From the NCBI RefSeq assembly GCF_030439915.1, contig NZ_JAQFJG010000014.1, positions 1 through 48,420 of the forward strand: a DNA stretch of 48,420 bases. The letters are read 5' to 3'. Shown piece by piece: positions 19,839 to 27,861 of this stretch. Source of the stretch: Streptococcus sp. SPS1. GTDB lineage: Bacteria; Bacillota; Bacilli; Lactobacillales; Streptococcaceae. The position numbers and the translations under genes were made by a program. The notes beneath the pieces are model-generated. The model saw nothing but the letters and a program-made list of their open reading frames with translations, searched no databases and had not been told where the DNA came from. Numbering within the stretch: position 1 is the first letter of the stretch; each line of letters opens with the position of its first letter.

Positions 19839-20387
19839 ATGACAACATTTACAATTCATACAGTAGAATCAGCGCCAGCAGAAGTGAAAGAGGTTCTTGA
19901 AACAGTAGAAAAAGATAACAATGGCTATATTCCCAACCTAATCGGTCTCTTGGCTAATGCACCGACTGCTTTAGAGGCTTATCGTACTGTCGGAGCTATC
20001 AACCGTCGCAATAGCCTGACACCCGTTGAGCGCGAAGTCGTGCAAATCACGGCAGCCGTGACCAATGGTTGTGCCTTCTGTGTTGCAGGTCACACAGCCT
20101 TTTCAATCAAACAAATCCAGATGAACGATGACCTTCTGCAAGCCCTTCGCAATCGTACTCCAATTGAAACAGATCCTAAATTGGACACCCTAGCTAAGTT
20201 TACCTTGGCAGTTATCAATACCAAGGGTCGTGTAGGAGATGAAGCCTTAGCTGAGTTTTTAGAAGCTGGTTATAGCCAACAAAATGCCTTGGATGTGGTT
20301 CTTGGTGTCAGTCTAGCAAGCCTCTGTAACTATGCCAACAATCTAGCTAATACCCCAATTAACCCAGAATTGCAACCTTATGCTTAA
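19839..20387 (+). CDS. Carboxymuconolactone decarboxylase / AhpD-like protein
   Basis: Small all-helical protein of the CMD/AhpD family, 182 aa from the ATG at 19839. AAAGAGG lies seven bases before it. ATGs at 19836 and 19821 are alternatives. The redox motif is complete: Glu65, then NGCAFCVAGH with Cys78, Cys81 and His85. A peroxidase or disulfide-reductase activity is therefore plausible, rather than true lactone decarboxylation. No AhpC-like partner is adjacent, so the electron donor and substrate are unknown. The upstream 100 bp are A/T-rich and contain an inverted pair CTATCA...TGATAG (about 19753 and 19800) that could be an operator. Confidence 0.85.
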   Translation: MTTFTIHTVESAPAEVKEVLETVEKDNNGYIPNLIGLLANAPTALEAYRTVGAINRRNSLTPVEREVVQITAAVTNGCAFCVAGHTAFSIKQIQMNDDLLQALRNRTPIETDPKLDTLAKFTLAVINTKGRVGDEALAEFLEAGYSQQNALDVVLGVSLASLCNYANNLANTPINPELQPYA

Positions 20388-20405
20388 TTCATATCTGAGT
20401 AAAAT

Positions 20406-20440
20406 GAAGTCTGAAATAATCGGACTTCGTTTTTTTTTTT
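20406..20440 (+). terminator. Terminator of the AhpD-like gene
   Basis: GAAGTC (20406-20411) pairs with GACTTC (20423-20428), followed by an 11-T run (20430-20440). Confidence 0.9.
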
Positions 20441-20557
20441 AATACTCAATGAAAGTCAAAGAGCAAACTAGGAGGCTAACCGCAGGTTGCTCAAAACAGT
20501 GTTTTGAGGTTGCAGATAGAAGCTGACGTGGTTTGAAGAGATTTTCGATGAGTATTA
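20441..20557 (-). repeat. BOX element in reverse orientation, C-B(partial)-A
   Basis: Read on the plus strand it begins with inverted boxC (ATACTCAATGAAAGTCAAAG), then a shortened boxB (CAAAACAGTGTTTTGAGGTTGCAGATAG), then a truncated boxA lacking its inner half and ending TTTTCGATGAGTATTA. It directly abuts the T run of the preceding terminator. Confidence 0.9.
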
Positions 20558-20616
20558 AGTCCTCATTTAAGAGCTTTTATGATATACTGAAACTAACATG
20601 ATTATTGGAGGTTAGG

Positions 20617-21516
20617 ATGAAAAAACTCCCCTTAGTATTTTCAGGTTGTTTGCTAGGTTTGGCAGGAGCTGGAAATCTTATTTTAGATACGTTGCCGGTT
20701 CTGTCCCATCTGTTGAGTCTGACAGGTTTGATTTTGTGGATTTACTTTCTGATTCTTCATCTCTTTAATTGGAAGGAAACCAAGCAAGAATTGACCAAGC
20801 CCCCTCTTTTATCAGGGATGGCAACCTTTCCCATGGCTGGGATGATTTTATCAACTTATGTCTTTCGCGTATTCCCTCATCTTCCTTTGGTAGCGCAAGG
20901 GCTCTGGTGGTTTTCATTTCTCTTGGACTTGGCCTTGATTGCTGATTTCACCATCAAGTTTGCCTGTCCAGGTCGTAGGGTTCATGCGACTCCTAGCTGG
21001 ACGGTTCTCTATGTGGGGATAGCGGTGGCTGCCTTGACCTATCCTCTGGTAGGCATCATCGAAATTGCCTATGCGACCTTGAGTTTTGGTTTTCTCTTGA
21101 CCTTCTATCTCTATCCCCTTATTTATAGCGATTTAAAGAAACATCCACTCCCACTAGCCTTGCTTGGCCAAGAAGGAATCTATTGCGCTCCTTTCTCTCT
21201 ACTCTTGGCTTCTCTAGTTCGAGTTGGAGGAGCCAGCCTACCAATTTGGGTCTTGATTGCCATGATCTTGGCTTCCCAATCCTTCTTTTTCTTTGTTTTG
21301 ACTCGCCTACCCAATATTTTAAAACAAGGTTTTCAACCAGCCTTCTCAGCCCTCACCTTCCCGACCATTATCACAGCTACTTCGCTTAAGATGGCTCAGG
21401 GAATCTTGAAACTTCCATTTTTGGATTATTTGGTAGTGGCTGAAACCGCTATTTGCTTAATTATTTTACTCTTTGTATTAGGCGCTTATCTGATTTGGTT
21501 ACGAAAAAAGGTCTAG
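20617..21516 (+). CDS. TDT family (TehA/SLAC1-like) membrane protein
   Basis: Integral membrane protein of 299 aa with about ten hydrophobic segments spread along its whole length, as in the tellurite-resistance/dicarboxylate transporter (TDT) family. Streptococcal members are sometimes mislabelled exfoliative toxin. The start is the ATG at 20617 with GGAGG (20607-20611) upstream. The frame from the TTG at 20605 begins inside that site. A possible -10, TATACT (20583-20588), precedes it by 30 bp. The transported ion is not evident from the sequence. Confidence 0.75.
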   Translation: MKKLPLVFSGCLLGLAGAGNLILDTLPVLSHLLSLTGLILWIYFLILHLFNWKETKQELTKPPLLSGMATFPMAGMILSTYVFRVFPHLPLVAQGLWWFSFLLDLALIADFTIKFACPGRRVHATPSWTVLYVGIAVAALTYPLVGIIEIAYATLSFGFLLTFYLYPLIYSDLKKHPLPLALLGQEGIYCAPFSLLLASLVRVGGASLPIWVLIAMILASQSFFFFVLTRLPNILKQGFQPAFSALTFPTIITATSLKMAQGILKLPFLDYLVVAETAICLIILLFVLGAYLIWLRKKV

Positions 21517-21540
21517 CTAGAAATAGCTAAACCTTATTTT

Positions 21541-22815
21541 TTATGGTTTGATGACTTCAGCTCCACCCATGTATGGACGAAGAACTTCTGGGATGGTCAC
21601 AGAACCATCTGCATTTTGGTAGTTTTCAAGAATAGCAGCCACTGTACGTCCAACTGCAAGTCCAGAACCATTCAAGGTATGGAGCAATTTCACCTTGCCA
21701 TCTGCTTCATCACGGTAACGGATTTGGGCACGACGGGCTTGGAAATCTTCTGTGTTTGAACAGCTTGAGATTTCACGGTAGGTATTTTGTGCTGGAATCC
21801 AAACTTCCAAGTCGTAAGTCTTCGCAGCTGAGAAGCCCATATCTCCTGTAGAGAGAGCAACGACACGGTATGGAAGGTTAAGTTTTTGAAGAATGTTTTC
21901 AGCGTTGGCTGTCATTTTTTCCAATTCTTCGTAAGATTCTTCTGGCTTGGCAAATTTAACCATTTCAACCTTGTGGAATTGGTGCAAACGAATCAAGCCA
22001 CGAGTATCACGACCAGCTGAACCAGCCTCAGAACGGAATGAAGGACTCATAGCAGTAAAGTAGATTGGCAGGTCTTTACCGTCAAGGATTTCATCACGGT
22101 AGTAGTTTGTCAGAGGAACTTCAGCTGTAGGAATAAGGACGTAATTGCTATCGCTGAGTTCAAAAGTATCTTCCTTGAATTTTGGATATTGACCAGTCCC
22201 GAACATAGAATCGTGGTTAACCATGTAAGGCGTGATGACTTCAGTATAGCCTTCTTTGCCATGTTCATCCAACATAAAGTTGTAGATAGCACGTTCCAAA
22301 CGAGCACCGAGACCTTTATAGAAGAGGAAGCGAGCTCCTGTTACCTTACCACCACGTTCCCAGTCAAGGATGCCAAGGTCTTCACCCAGATCCCAGTGAG
22401 CTTTTGGCTCGAAATCGAACTCGCGTGGAGTACCCCAACGGCGAACTTCCACATTGTCGTCTTCGTCAGCCCCAACAGGAACGCTGTCAGCTGGGATATT
22501 TGGAAGAGTCGTTGTAAATTCTGTCAATTTAGCATCGATTTCTGCCAATTCAGCATCCAAAGCTTTGACCTCAGCAGATAGAGTTTGCATGGCAGCAATC
22601 TTGTCATCTGCATTTTCCTTGTTGCGCTTAGCTTGGGCAATCTCAGCTGAAACTGTGTTACGTTCAGCCTTGAGAGTTTCAACCTTGACTAAAATATCAC
22701 GACGTTTAGCATCGATTTCTTTCATCTCATTCAAGACAGCAGCATCTACACCACGTGTAGCCAGTTTTTCTGCGACAGCATCAAAGTCTGTACGAATACG
22801 TTTGATATCTAACAT
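21541..22815 (-). CDS. serS: Seryl-tRNA synthetase
   Basis: Class II synthetase charging tRNA-Ser. It has 424 aa from the ATG at 22815 ([12 protein letters not shown]), with AAAGGAG five bases before it. The longer frame from 22899 reads into the T-box leader and is wrong. The N-terminal antiparallel coiled coil that grips the tRNA variable arm spans about residues 25-105. Motif 2 is the [18 protein letters not shown] region and motif 3 the [17 protein letters not shown] region. Expression should respond to uncharged tRNA-Ser through the leader. Confidence 0.97.
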   Translation of the reverse strand: MLDIKRIRTDFDAVAEKLATRGVDAAVLNEMKEIDAKRRDILVKVETLKAERNTVSAEIAQAKRNKENADDKIAAMQTLSAEVKALDAELAEIDAKLTEFTTTLPNIPADSVPVGADEDDNVEVRRWGTPREFDFEPKAHWDLGEDLGILDWERGGKVTGARFLFYKGLGARLERAIYNFMLDEHGKEGYTEVITPYMVNHDSMFGTGQYPKFKEDTFELSDSNYVLIPTAEVPLTNYYRDEILDGKDLPIYFTAMSPSFRSEAGSAGRDTRGLIRLHQFHKVEMVKFAKPEESYEELEKMTANAENILQKLNLPYRVVALSTGDMGFSAAKTYDLEVWIPAQNTYREISSCSNTEDFQARRAQIRYRDEADGKVKLLHTLNGSGLAVGRTVAAILENYQNADGSVTIPEVLRPYMGGAEVIKP

Positions 22816-22830
22816 AAGAACTCCTTTATG

Positions 22831-23003
22831 AAAAAAGCACACCTGACAAAGCGTTGGAGTGGCAGGGCCACGGTTCCATCCAACTTCACAGGTGTGCACT
22901 TGATTGTGTATGTAATTGTTACTAACGGTAGAATTTCACCTATCCCTCCTATCTGCTCGCAGCACCCGCAGACTTTCTGAAAGAAGAAGATAACCTACTT
23001 ATC
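22831..23003 (-). promoter_or_regulatory. T-box leader of serS
   Basis: Read on the minus strand, the T-box core GGATGGAACCGTGG (complement of 22868-22881) lies inside a long terminator whose arms are 22889-22897 and 22837-22845 (CAGGTGTGC / GCACACCTG), followed by six Us. Stem I is at the 5' end (about 23003-22928), with an AGTA motif on its left strand and a GC-rich apical part. The right side of the presumed specifier loop reads GTGAAATTCTACC. The only serine codon in it is TCT, which I propose as the specifier. Confidence 0.9.
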
Positions 23004-23013
23004 CGTTGCTATG

Positions 23014-23042
23014 ATTATACTAAAGTTTCTACTTTTTTGCAA
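23014..23042 (-). promoter_or_regulatory. Promoter of the serS T-box transcript
   Basis: On the minus strand: TTGCAA (23042-23037), a 17-nt spacer and TATAAT (23019-23014). The -35 lies inside the last codons of the upstream DUF956 gene. Confidence 0.75.
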
Positions 23043-23400
23043 ATAGATTTTTAAATTTTTGGCTAATTGTCTGAATCAGGGTCGGAAGTTTGACGACCTT
23101 GTCATTGCCCAGTTTTTCGCGAGCAATTTTAAGAATGGCACCTGAATCTTTTGAAGCAAAGAGGAATTTTCCTTTGTCTGTAAAGACTTCGAAGTGGCGA
23201 CTGATTTTCCTCCCAGTGACATTGGCTCCAATCTGGTTGATATGGCTCCAAGGAATCTGGATAAATTGTTCGACATTGACATCGGGGTAAAATTCTAAGG
23301 CCTGATCTCCGACCAGGAATTTCCCAACTTTCCCAGCGATAGAGAGGTAGGAAGTGCCTGTCGTGCTGAGAAGCACTGTTTTGTTAAGAGATTGGGCCAT
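23029..23400 (-). CDS. manO: DUF956 family protein (ManO-like)
   Basis: Small cytosolic protein of 123 aa belonging to DUF956. Members encoded beside mannose PTS operons are called ManO and are proposed regulators of those operons. Here no PTS genes are adjacent; the partner is aspartokinase, whose stop is two bases upstream. The sequence is a compact beta-rich domain (SLNKTVLLSTTGTSYLSIAG..., IPWSHINQIGANV) with a basic C-terminal helix (QKFKNLFAKK). Whether it still regulates mannose PTS genes in trans cannot be told. The 3' end carries the serS -35. Confidence 0.7.
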   Translation of the reverse strand: MAQSLNKTVLLSTTGTSYLSIAGKVGKFLVGDQALEFYPDVNVEQFIQIPWSHINQIGANVTGRKISRHFEVFTDKGKFLFASKDSGAILKIAREKLGNDKVVKLPTLIQTISQKFKNLFAKK

Positions 23401-23402
23401 GA

Positions 23403-24767
23403 TTAGTCTTCCTTACTTTCGCCGAAAAAGGCATTGTAGAGGGCTTTAATTGCTGCTTTTTCTTGGTCTTTATTGACAACGAACATGATAGAAACTTCAC
23501 TAGAACCTTGAGACATCATCTGGATATTGATCTTATTTTCAGATAGAGCGCGAGTTGCAGTAGCAGTTACTCCGATATGACTCTTCATCTTTTCTCCAAC
23601 AATCATAATGATAGAAAGGTCGTGTTCGATTTCTGCATGGTCCACCTCAGCCTTTTGAACCAACTGACGAAGGATTTCTTCTTCCTTGATAGGAGTTAGT
23701 TCGCGAGAACGGAGAATGATTGAAAGATCGTCGATACCTGTTGGCATATGTTCCCAGCCGATGTTAAGGTCTTCAAGGATTTGCAGAACCTTGCGGCCAA
23801 ATCCAACCTCACGGTTCATGAGGTATTTCGACATATTAATGCTGACAAAGCCTGAGTCACCAGCAATTCCCACAACTGGAAATTCATCACTACTGTGTTT
23901 TAGAACGATACGAGTACCTGGATGGTCAGGGTTGTTGGTATTCTTGATAACGAGAGGAATTTTTCCACGGTAGGCAGGAAGAAGCGCTTCGTCATGAAGG
24001 ACTGAGAATCCTGCATAGGCCAACTCACGCATTTCACGGTAGGTTAACTCAGGGATTGAGTGTGGTTGGTGAATAATACCAGGGTGGGCTGCAAAGATAC
24101 CATCAACGTCTGTAAAGTTTTCATAGAGGTCTGCCTTAACACCGGCAGCAATGATAGAACCTGTAATGTCTGATCCTCCACGTGAGAAGGTACAGATTTG
24201 ATTTTCCTTGGTAACTCCAAAGAAACCAGGAATGACAAGGACTTCATTTGTATTTGTCAATTCTTCAATCTTGTCATAACTTGATGGAATGATGCGAGCG
24301 TGACCAGGCTCACTTGTGACCACAATACCAGCTTCTCTAGGGTGCACATAGCGTGCATCAATCCCGTTTTGATTAAAGTAGGCAGCAATCAATTTAGCAT
24401 TGTTATTTTCACCAGCTGCTAGGAAAGTATCGTAGAGAAATTCATTTTCTTCGATAGGAAGAGTGGCTAAGGCACGAATGCTTTTGGAAATTTTTTCTAG
24501 CACAGCTGGTTTAAGACCTAGTTCACTAACCATCGCAGCATAGCGGTCGATAATCCAGTTTTGGCTCTTGCTAATATCGTTACCAGCAACATAGTCGCGG
24601 TAGTATTTAATCAAGGCATCCGTAACCTTAGTATCTTCAGCATTGCGTTTACCAGGGGCAGAAACGACTACAAAACGACGCTCTGAATCGCTTTTGACGA
24701 TGTTTAAAACTTTTTCTAATTGACTAGCAGAGGCAAGAGAGCTACCTCCAAATTTAACAACTTTCAT
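23403..24767 (-). CDS. lysC: Aspartate kinase (monofunctional)
   Basis: Phosphorylates aspartate, the first step toward lysine, diaminopimelate, threonine and methionine. The 454 aa comprise the amino-acid kinase domain, with KFGGSSLAS (5-13), the SRGGSDITGS substrate loop (about 196-205) and FTDVDGIFAAHP, followed by tandem C-terminal ACT domains (about 310-450; VGIAGDSGFVSINM, IMIVGEKMKSHIGV). The ACT domains should give allosteric feedback by lysine or threonine. It is the single aspartokinase gene visible, co-transcribed with the DUF956 gene. Confidence 0.94.
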   Translation of the reverse strand: MKVVKFGGSSLASASQLEKVLNIVKSDSERRFVVVSAPGKRNAEDTKVTDALIKYYRDYVAGNDISKSQNWIIDRYAAMVSELGLKPAVLEKISKSIRALATLPIEENEFLYDTFLAAGENNNAKLIAAYFNQNGIDARYVHPREAGIVVTSEPGHARIIPSSYDKIEELTNTNEVLVIPGFFGVTKENQICTFSRGGSDITGSIIAAGVKADLYENFTDVDGIFAAHPGIIHQPHSIPELTYREMRELAYAGFSVLHDEALLPAYRGKIPLVIKNTNNPDHPGTRIVLKHSSDEFPVVGIAGDSGFVSINMSKYLMNREVGFGRKVLQILEDLNIGWEHMPTGIDDLSIILRSRELTPIKEEEILRQLVQKAEVDHAEIEHDLSIIMIVGEKMKSHIGVTATATRALSENKINIQMMSQGSSEVSIMFVVNKDQEKAAIKALYNAFFGESKED

Positions 24768-24796
24768 AAGAACTCCTAAAGTAAGTATTTTATACG

Positions 24797-24825
24797 ATTA
24801 TAGCAGAAAGAAAGCCTTTTTTCAA
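24797..24825 (-). promoter_or_regulatory. Promoter of lysC-manO
   Basis: On the minus strand: TTGAAA (24825-24820), a 17-nt spacer and TATAAT (24802-24797) with a TGC extension. The ATG is 30 nt downstream of the -10. Confidence 0.8.
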
Positions 24826-24950
24826 TGAAGAAAATAAGATGCTTTCTAGCCTAAAACGATGCTTTCTAATCGGCTGAGACACTTTCAGTCAATTTTTTCT
24901 TGCTTTCTGTTCCTAAAAAAGATATATTTTGAAAATAAAATAATTTAATT

Positions 24951-25144
24951 TTCAATGAAAATCAAAGGGCAAACTAGGAAGCTAGCCGCAGACTGCTCAA
25001 AGCACTGCTTTGAGGTTGTAAATAAGACTGATGAAGTCAGCTCAAAACACTGTTTTGAGGTTGTGGATAGAACTGACGAAGTCAGTAAGCATACCTACGG
25101 CAAGGCGAAGCTGACGTGGTTTGAAGAGATTTTCGAAGAGTATA
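24951..25144 (-). repeat. BOX element in reverse orientation, C-B-B-A
   Basis: Inverted boxC (TTCAATGAAAATCAAAGGGC...), two boxB units (centred near 25010 and 25060) and boxA ending TTTTCGAAGAGTATA at 25144. It occupies most of the gap upstream of fabM, ending 30 bp before its ATG. Between the lysC promoter and the BOX (24826-24950) I see only A/T-rich sequence. Confidence 0.92.
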
Positions 25145-25174
25145 AACTGCTTATAAAAATAAAAAGGAGTCCTA

Positions 25175-25960
25175 ATGGAACACATTATTTATCAGCTTGA
25201 AGAGGACTTGGCAATCCTTACCTTGAACCGTCCTGAGGTCGCAAATGGTTTTCATATTCCCATGTGTGAGGAGATTTTAGAAGCTCTGACTTTAGCAGAA
25301 GAGGATCCGGCTGTGCATTTTATCTTAATCAATGCCAATGGCAAAGTCTTTTCAGTTGGGGGAGATTTGGTAGAGATGAAGCGGGCAGTGGATGAGGATG
25401 ATATTCCATCATTGACAAAAATCGCAGAGTTGGTCAATACGATTTCCTATAAAATCAAACAAATAGCCAAACCTGTTTTAATGGAAGTTGACGGTGCTGT
25501 TGCAGGTGCCGCAGCGAATATGGCTGTTGCGGCAGATTTCTGTCTGGCGACGAATAAGGCGAAGTTTATTCAAGCCTTTGTTGGCGTTGGTTTGGCTCCA
25601 GATGCAGGGGGGATTCACCTCTTGAGCCGCAGTATCGGTGTGACGCGTGCTGCTCAATTAGCCATGACAGGTGAGGCTTTAACCGCAGAAAAAGCCCTAG
25701 AATGGGGGCTAGTTTACCGCGTTTCTGAAGCTGATAAGTTAGAAAAAACCAGAGAACAGCTTCTTAAAAAATTAAGACGTGGCTCAGCTAATTCCTATGC
25801 TGCCATTAAGAAGTTGGTTTGGGAGAGCCAATTTAAAGACTGGCAGGATTACGCTACTTTAGAACTGAACCTACAGGAATCCTTAGCTCAAACAGAGGAT
25901 TTCAAAGAAGGAGTGCGAGCTCATTCGGAGAGAAGACGGCCTAAATTTACAGGAAAATAA
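25175..25960 (+). CDS. fabM: FabM trans-2,cis-3-decenoyl-ACP isomerase
   Basis: Crotonase-fold enzyme that isomerises trans-2- to cis-3-decenoyl-ACP, the branch point to unsaturated fatty acids in streptococci, which lack FabA. The protein has 261 aa. The oxyanion-hole segments are [18 protein letters not shown] (about 49-66) and [19 protein letters not shown] (about 107-125). Generic enoyl-CoA hydratase is the alternative family name, but position at the head of the fab cluster favours FabM. AAAGGAG precedes the ATG. It is separated from fabT by a promoter and stands as its own unit. Confidence 0.93.
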   Translation: MEHIIYQLEEDLAILTLNRPEVANGFHIPMCEEILEALTLAEEDPAVHFILINANGKVFSVGGDLVEMKRAVDEDDIPSLTKIAELVNTISYKIKQIAKPVLMEVDGAVAGAAANMAVAADFCLATNKAKFIQAFVGVGLAPDAGGIHLLSRSIGVTRAAQLAMTGEALTAEKALEWGLVYRVSEADKLEKTREQLLKKLRRGSANSYAAIKKLVWESQFKDWQDYATLELNLQESLAQTEDFKEGVRAHSERRRPKFTGK

Positions 25961-25968
25961 AAAAATAC

Positions 25969-25997
25969 TTGCATCATTCTTTGAACTTTGATATAAT
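25969..25997 (+). promoter_or_regulatory. Promoter of fabT-fabH-acpP
   Basis: TTGCAT (25969-25974), exactly 17 nt, and TATAAT (25992-25997). Start of transcription is expected near 26004, immediately before the FabT-like palindrome. Confidence 0.8.
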
Positions 25998-26012
25998 TCT
26001 CTTGTCAAATGT

Positions 26013-26025
26013 TTTGATTGTAAAA
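26013..26025 (+). promoter_or_regulatory. Probable FabT operator (autoregulation)
   Basis: TTTGATTGTAAAA differs by one base from the perfect palindrome TTTGATTGTCAAA found before fabK. It lies just downstream of the predicted start site. A second inverted pair TCAAA/TTTGA (26005-26017) overlaps it. FabT is known to bind at these two promoters in pneumococcus. Confidence 0.7.
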
Positions 26026-26053
26026 GTTTTTTTGAGAAGGAGGGAAAGAAAGA

Positions 26054-26488
26054 TTGGACTACCAACGAATTAATGAATATTTAACATCTATATTTAACAA
26101 TGTCCTTGTCATTGAGGAAGTGAGCTTGAGAGGTAGTCGTTTCAAGGATATCTCCATCAAAGAAATGCATACGATTGATGTGATTGGGAAATTCCCAGAC
26201 GTGACACCAAGTCAAGTGTCAAAAGAGTTGATGGTGACTCTTGGGACAGTTACGACTAGTTTGAATAATCTCGAACGCAAGGGTTACATTGAACGCATTC
26301 GCTCAGAGCAGGATCGTCGTGTGGTGCATCTACATTTGACAAAGAAGGGTCGCTTGGTTCATAGGCTACATAAACGCTTCCACAAGGCCATGGTTGAAAA
26401 AATCATTGATGGTATGAGTAAGGAAGAAATTGATGTTATGAGCAAAGGTTTGACCAATCTTTATCAATTTTTGGAGGATTTGAAATAA
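26054..26488 (+). CDS. fabT: FabT, MarR-family repressor of fatty acid synthesis
   Basis: Transcriptional repressor whose DNA binding is strengthened by long-chain acyl-ACP, so that fab genes are shut down when exogenous fatty acids are used. The protein has 144 aa with a winged helix-turn-helix ([24 protein letters not shown]..., wing [15 protein letters not shown]) between dimerisation helices. The start codon is TTG at 26054 ([10 protein letters not shown]), with an AAGGAGGG-type site upstream. No ATG fits the family N-terminus. The stop overlaps the fabH ATG by one base. Confidence 0.95.
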   Translation: MDYQRINEYLTSIFNNVLVIEEVSLRGSRFKDISIKEMHTIDVIGKFPDVTPSQVSKELMVTLGTVTTSLNNLERKGYIERIRSEQDRRVVHLHLTKKGRLVHRLHKRFHKAMVEKIIDGMSKEEIDVMSKGLTNLYQFLEDLK

Positions 26489-27462
26489 TGGCTTTTGCAA
26501 AAATAAGCCAGGTTGCTCATTATGTGCCAGAGCAAGTGGTTACAAATCACGACTTGGCTCAGATTATGGATACCAATGATGAGTGGATTTCAAGTCGGAC
26601 GGGAATACGACAAAGGCATATTTCAAGAACAGAATCTACCAGTGATTTGGCTACAGAGGTTGCTAAGAAACTGATGACAAAAGCTGGAATCACAGGGGAA
26701 GAGCTGGATTTTATCATCCTAGCCACCATTACTCCAGATTCGATGATGCCCTCTACAGCTGCTCGTGTCCAAGCTAATATTGGTGCTAATAAGGCCTTTG
26801 CTTTTGACCTAACAGCGGCTTGCAGTGGATTTGTATTTGCCTTGTCAACTGCTGAAAAGTTTATCGCTTCTGGTCGCTTTCAAAAAGGATTGGTGATTGG
26901 TAGTGAAACTCTCTCTAAAGCAGTCGATTGGTCAGACCGATCAACAGCTGTTTTGTTTGGAGATGGTGCTGGTGGTGTCTTGTTAGAAGCTAGCGAGCAA
27001 GAGCATTTCTTGGCAGAGAGTCTCAATAGTGATGGGAGTCGCAGCGAGTGTCTAACCTATGGACATTCAGGTCTGCATTCTCCATTTTCAGATCAAGAAA
27101 GTGCAGATTCATTTTTGAAGATGGATGGACGCGCAGTCTTTGATTTTGCCATTCGGGATGTAGCCAAGTCTATCAAGCAGACTATTGATGAATCTCCTAT
27201 AGAGGCGACAGACTTGGATTATCTGCTACTTCATCAGGCTAATGACCGTATTTTGGATAAAATGGCTAGAAAAATTGGTGTCGACCGAGATAAACTTCCA
27301 GCCAATATGATGGAATATGGCAATACCAGTGCAGCCAGTATCCCGATTTTACTTTCAGAGTGTGTAGAACAAGGTCTCATCCCTTTAGATGGTAGCCAGA
27401 CTGTTCTTCTATCAGGCTTCGGTGGAGGCTTGACCTGGGGCACGCTCATTCTTACAATTTAG
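26488..27462 (+). CDS. fabH: Beta-ketoacyl-ACP synthase III
   Basis: Starts fatty acid chains by condensing acetyl-CoA with malonyl-ACP. The protein has 324 aa. The catalytic triad is readable: Cys112 in [12 protein letters not shown], His in LLLHQAND (about 249) and Asn in [12 protein letters not shown] (about 279). The N-terminus [17 protein letters not shown] binds the CoA end. Overlap with fabT implies translational coupling. Confidence 0.97.
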   Translation: MAFAKISQVAHYVPEQVVTNHDLAQIMDTNDEWISSRTGIRQRHISRTESTSDLATEVAKKLMTKAGITGEELDFIILATITPDSMMPSTAARVQANIGANKAFAFDLTAACSGFVFALSTAEKFIASGRFQKGLVIGSETLSKAVDWSDRSTAVLFGDGAGGVLLEASEQEHFLAESLNSDGSRSECLTYGHSGLHSPFSDQESADSFLKMDGRAVFDFAIRDVAKSIKQTIDESPIEATDLDYLLLHQANDRILDKMARKIGVDRDKLPANMMEYGNTSAASIPILLSECVEQGLIPLDGSQTVLLSGFGGGLTWGTLILTI

Positions 27463-27520
27463 GTAATCATGTGGTGAACACATTGTTATAAAAAACTATT
27501 TATTTTAAAGGAGTCCTATC

Positions 27521-27745
27521 ATGGCAGTATTTGAAAAAGTACAAGAAATTATCGTTGAAGAACTTGGGAAAGACGCATCAGAAGTAACACTTGAATCAAC
27601 TTTTGATGACTTGGATGCAGATTCATTGGACTTGTTCCAAGTAATCTCAGAAATCGAAGATGCTTTTGATATCCAAATCGAAGCAGAAGATGACTTGAAA
27701 ACAGTTGGTGACTTGGTTGCCTACGTTGAAGAGCAAACAAAATAA
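27521..27745 (+). CDS. acpP: Acyl carrier protein
   Basis: Small acidic carrier (74 aa). Ser35 in the motif DADSLDLFQ is the phosphopantetheine attachment site. The four-helix pattern and strong negative charge are typical. It has a strong AAAGGAG site and highly biased codons. The 58-bp gap from fabH contains a small hairpin (ATGTG/CACAT) but no clear terminator. Confidence 0.96.
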   Translation: MAVFEKVQEIIVEELGKDASEVTLESTFDDLDADSLDLFQVISEIEDAFDIQIEAEDDLKTVGDLVAYVEEQTK

Positions 27746-27762
27746 ACAGAATATAGATAGAA

Positions 27763-27790
27763 GGAGTAGGGAAACCCGCTCCCTCTTGTT
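27763..27790 (+). terminator. Weak terminator/attenuator between acpP and fabK
   Basis: GGAG-TA-GGG pairs with CCC-G-CTCC around an AAA loop (27763-27782), followed by CTCTTGTTT. The U tract is imperfect, so partial read-through from acpP into fabK is likely. Confidence 0.5.
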
Positions 27791-27800
27791 TAGGCAATAG

Positions 27801-27813
27801 TTTGATTGTCAAA
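27801..27813 (+). promoter_or_regulatory. FabT operator upstream of fabK
   Basis: TTTGATTGTCAAA is a perfect TTTGA/TCAAA palindrome with a three-base centre. It is 49 bp before the fabK ATG and matches the one before fabT with one mismatch. It should control fabK through accA. The exact -35 and -10 are not clear to me. Confidence 0.8.
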
Positions 27814-27861
27814 TTATGACAGTATCGAACTATTACGTAAGCAAGAAACGATGGAGGCACT

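Noticed and set aside
20565..20582. TTTAAG-N5-TTATGA as a CiaR site before the TDT-family gene
   Set aside because: The second hexamer matches only half of TTTAAG, too weak to call.
21514..21540. Hairpin TAGCTA/TAGCTA between the TDT gene and serS as a terminator
   Set aside because: The stem is short and A/T-rich and the T run is interrupted; it may act weakly but the evidence is thin.
22816..22899. N-terminal extension of seryl-tRNA synthetase
   Set aside because: It reads through the T-box terminator; [12 protein letters not shown] is the family N-terminus.
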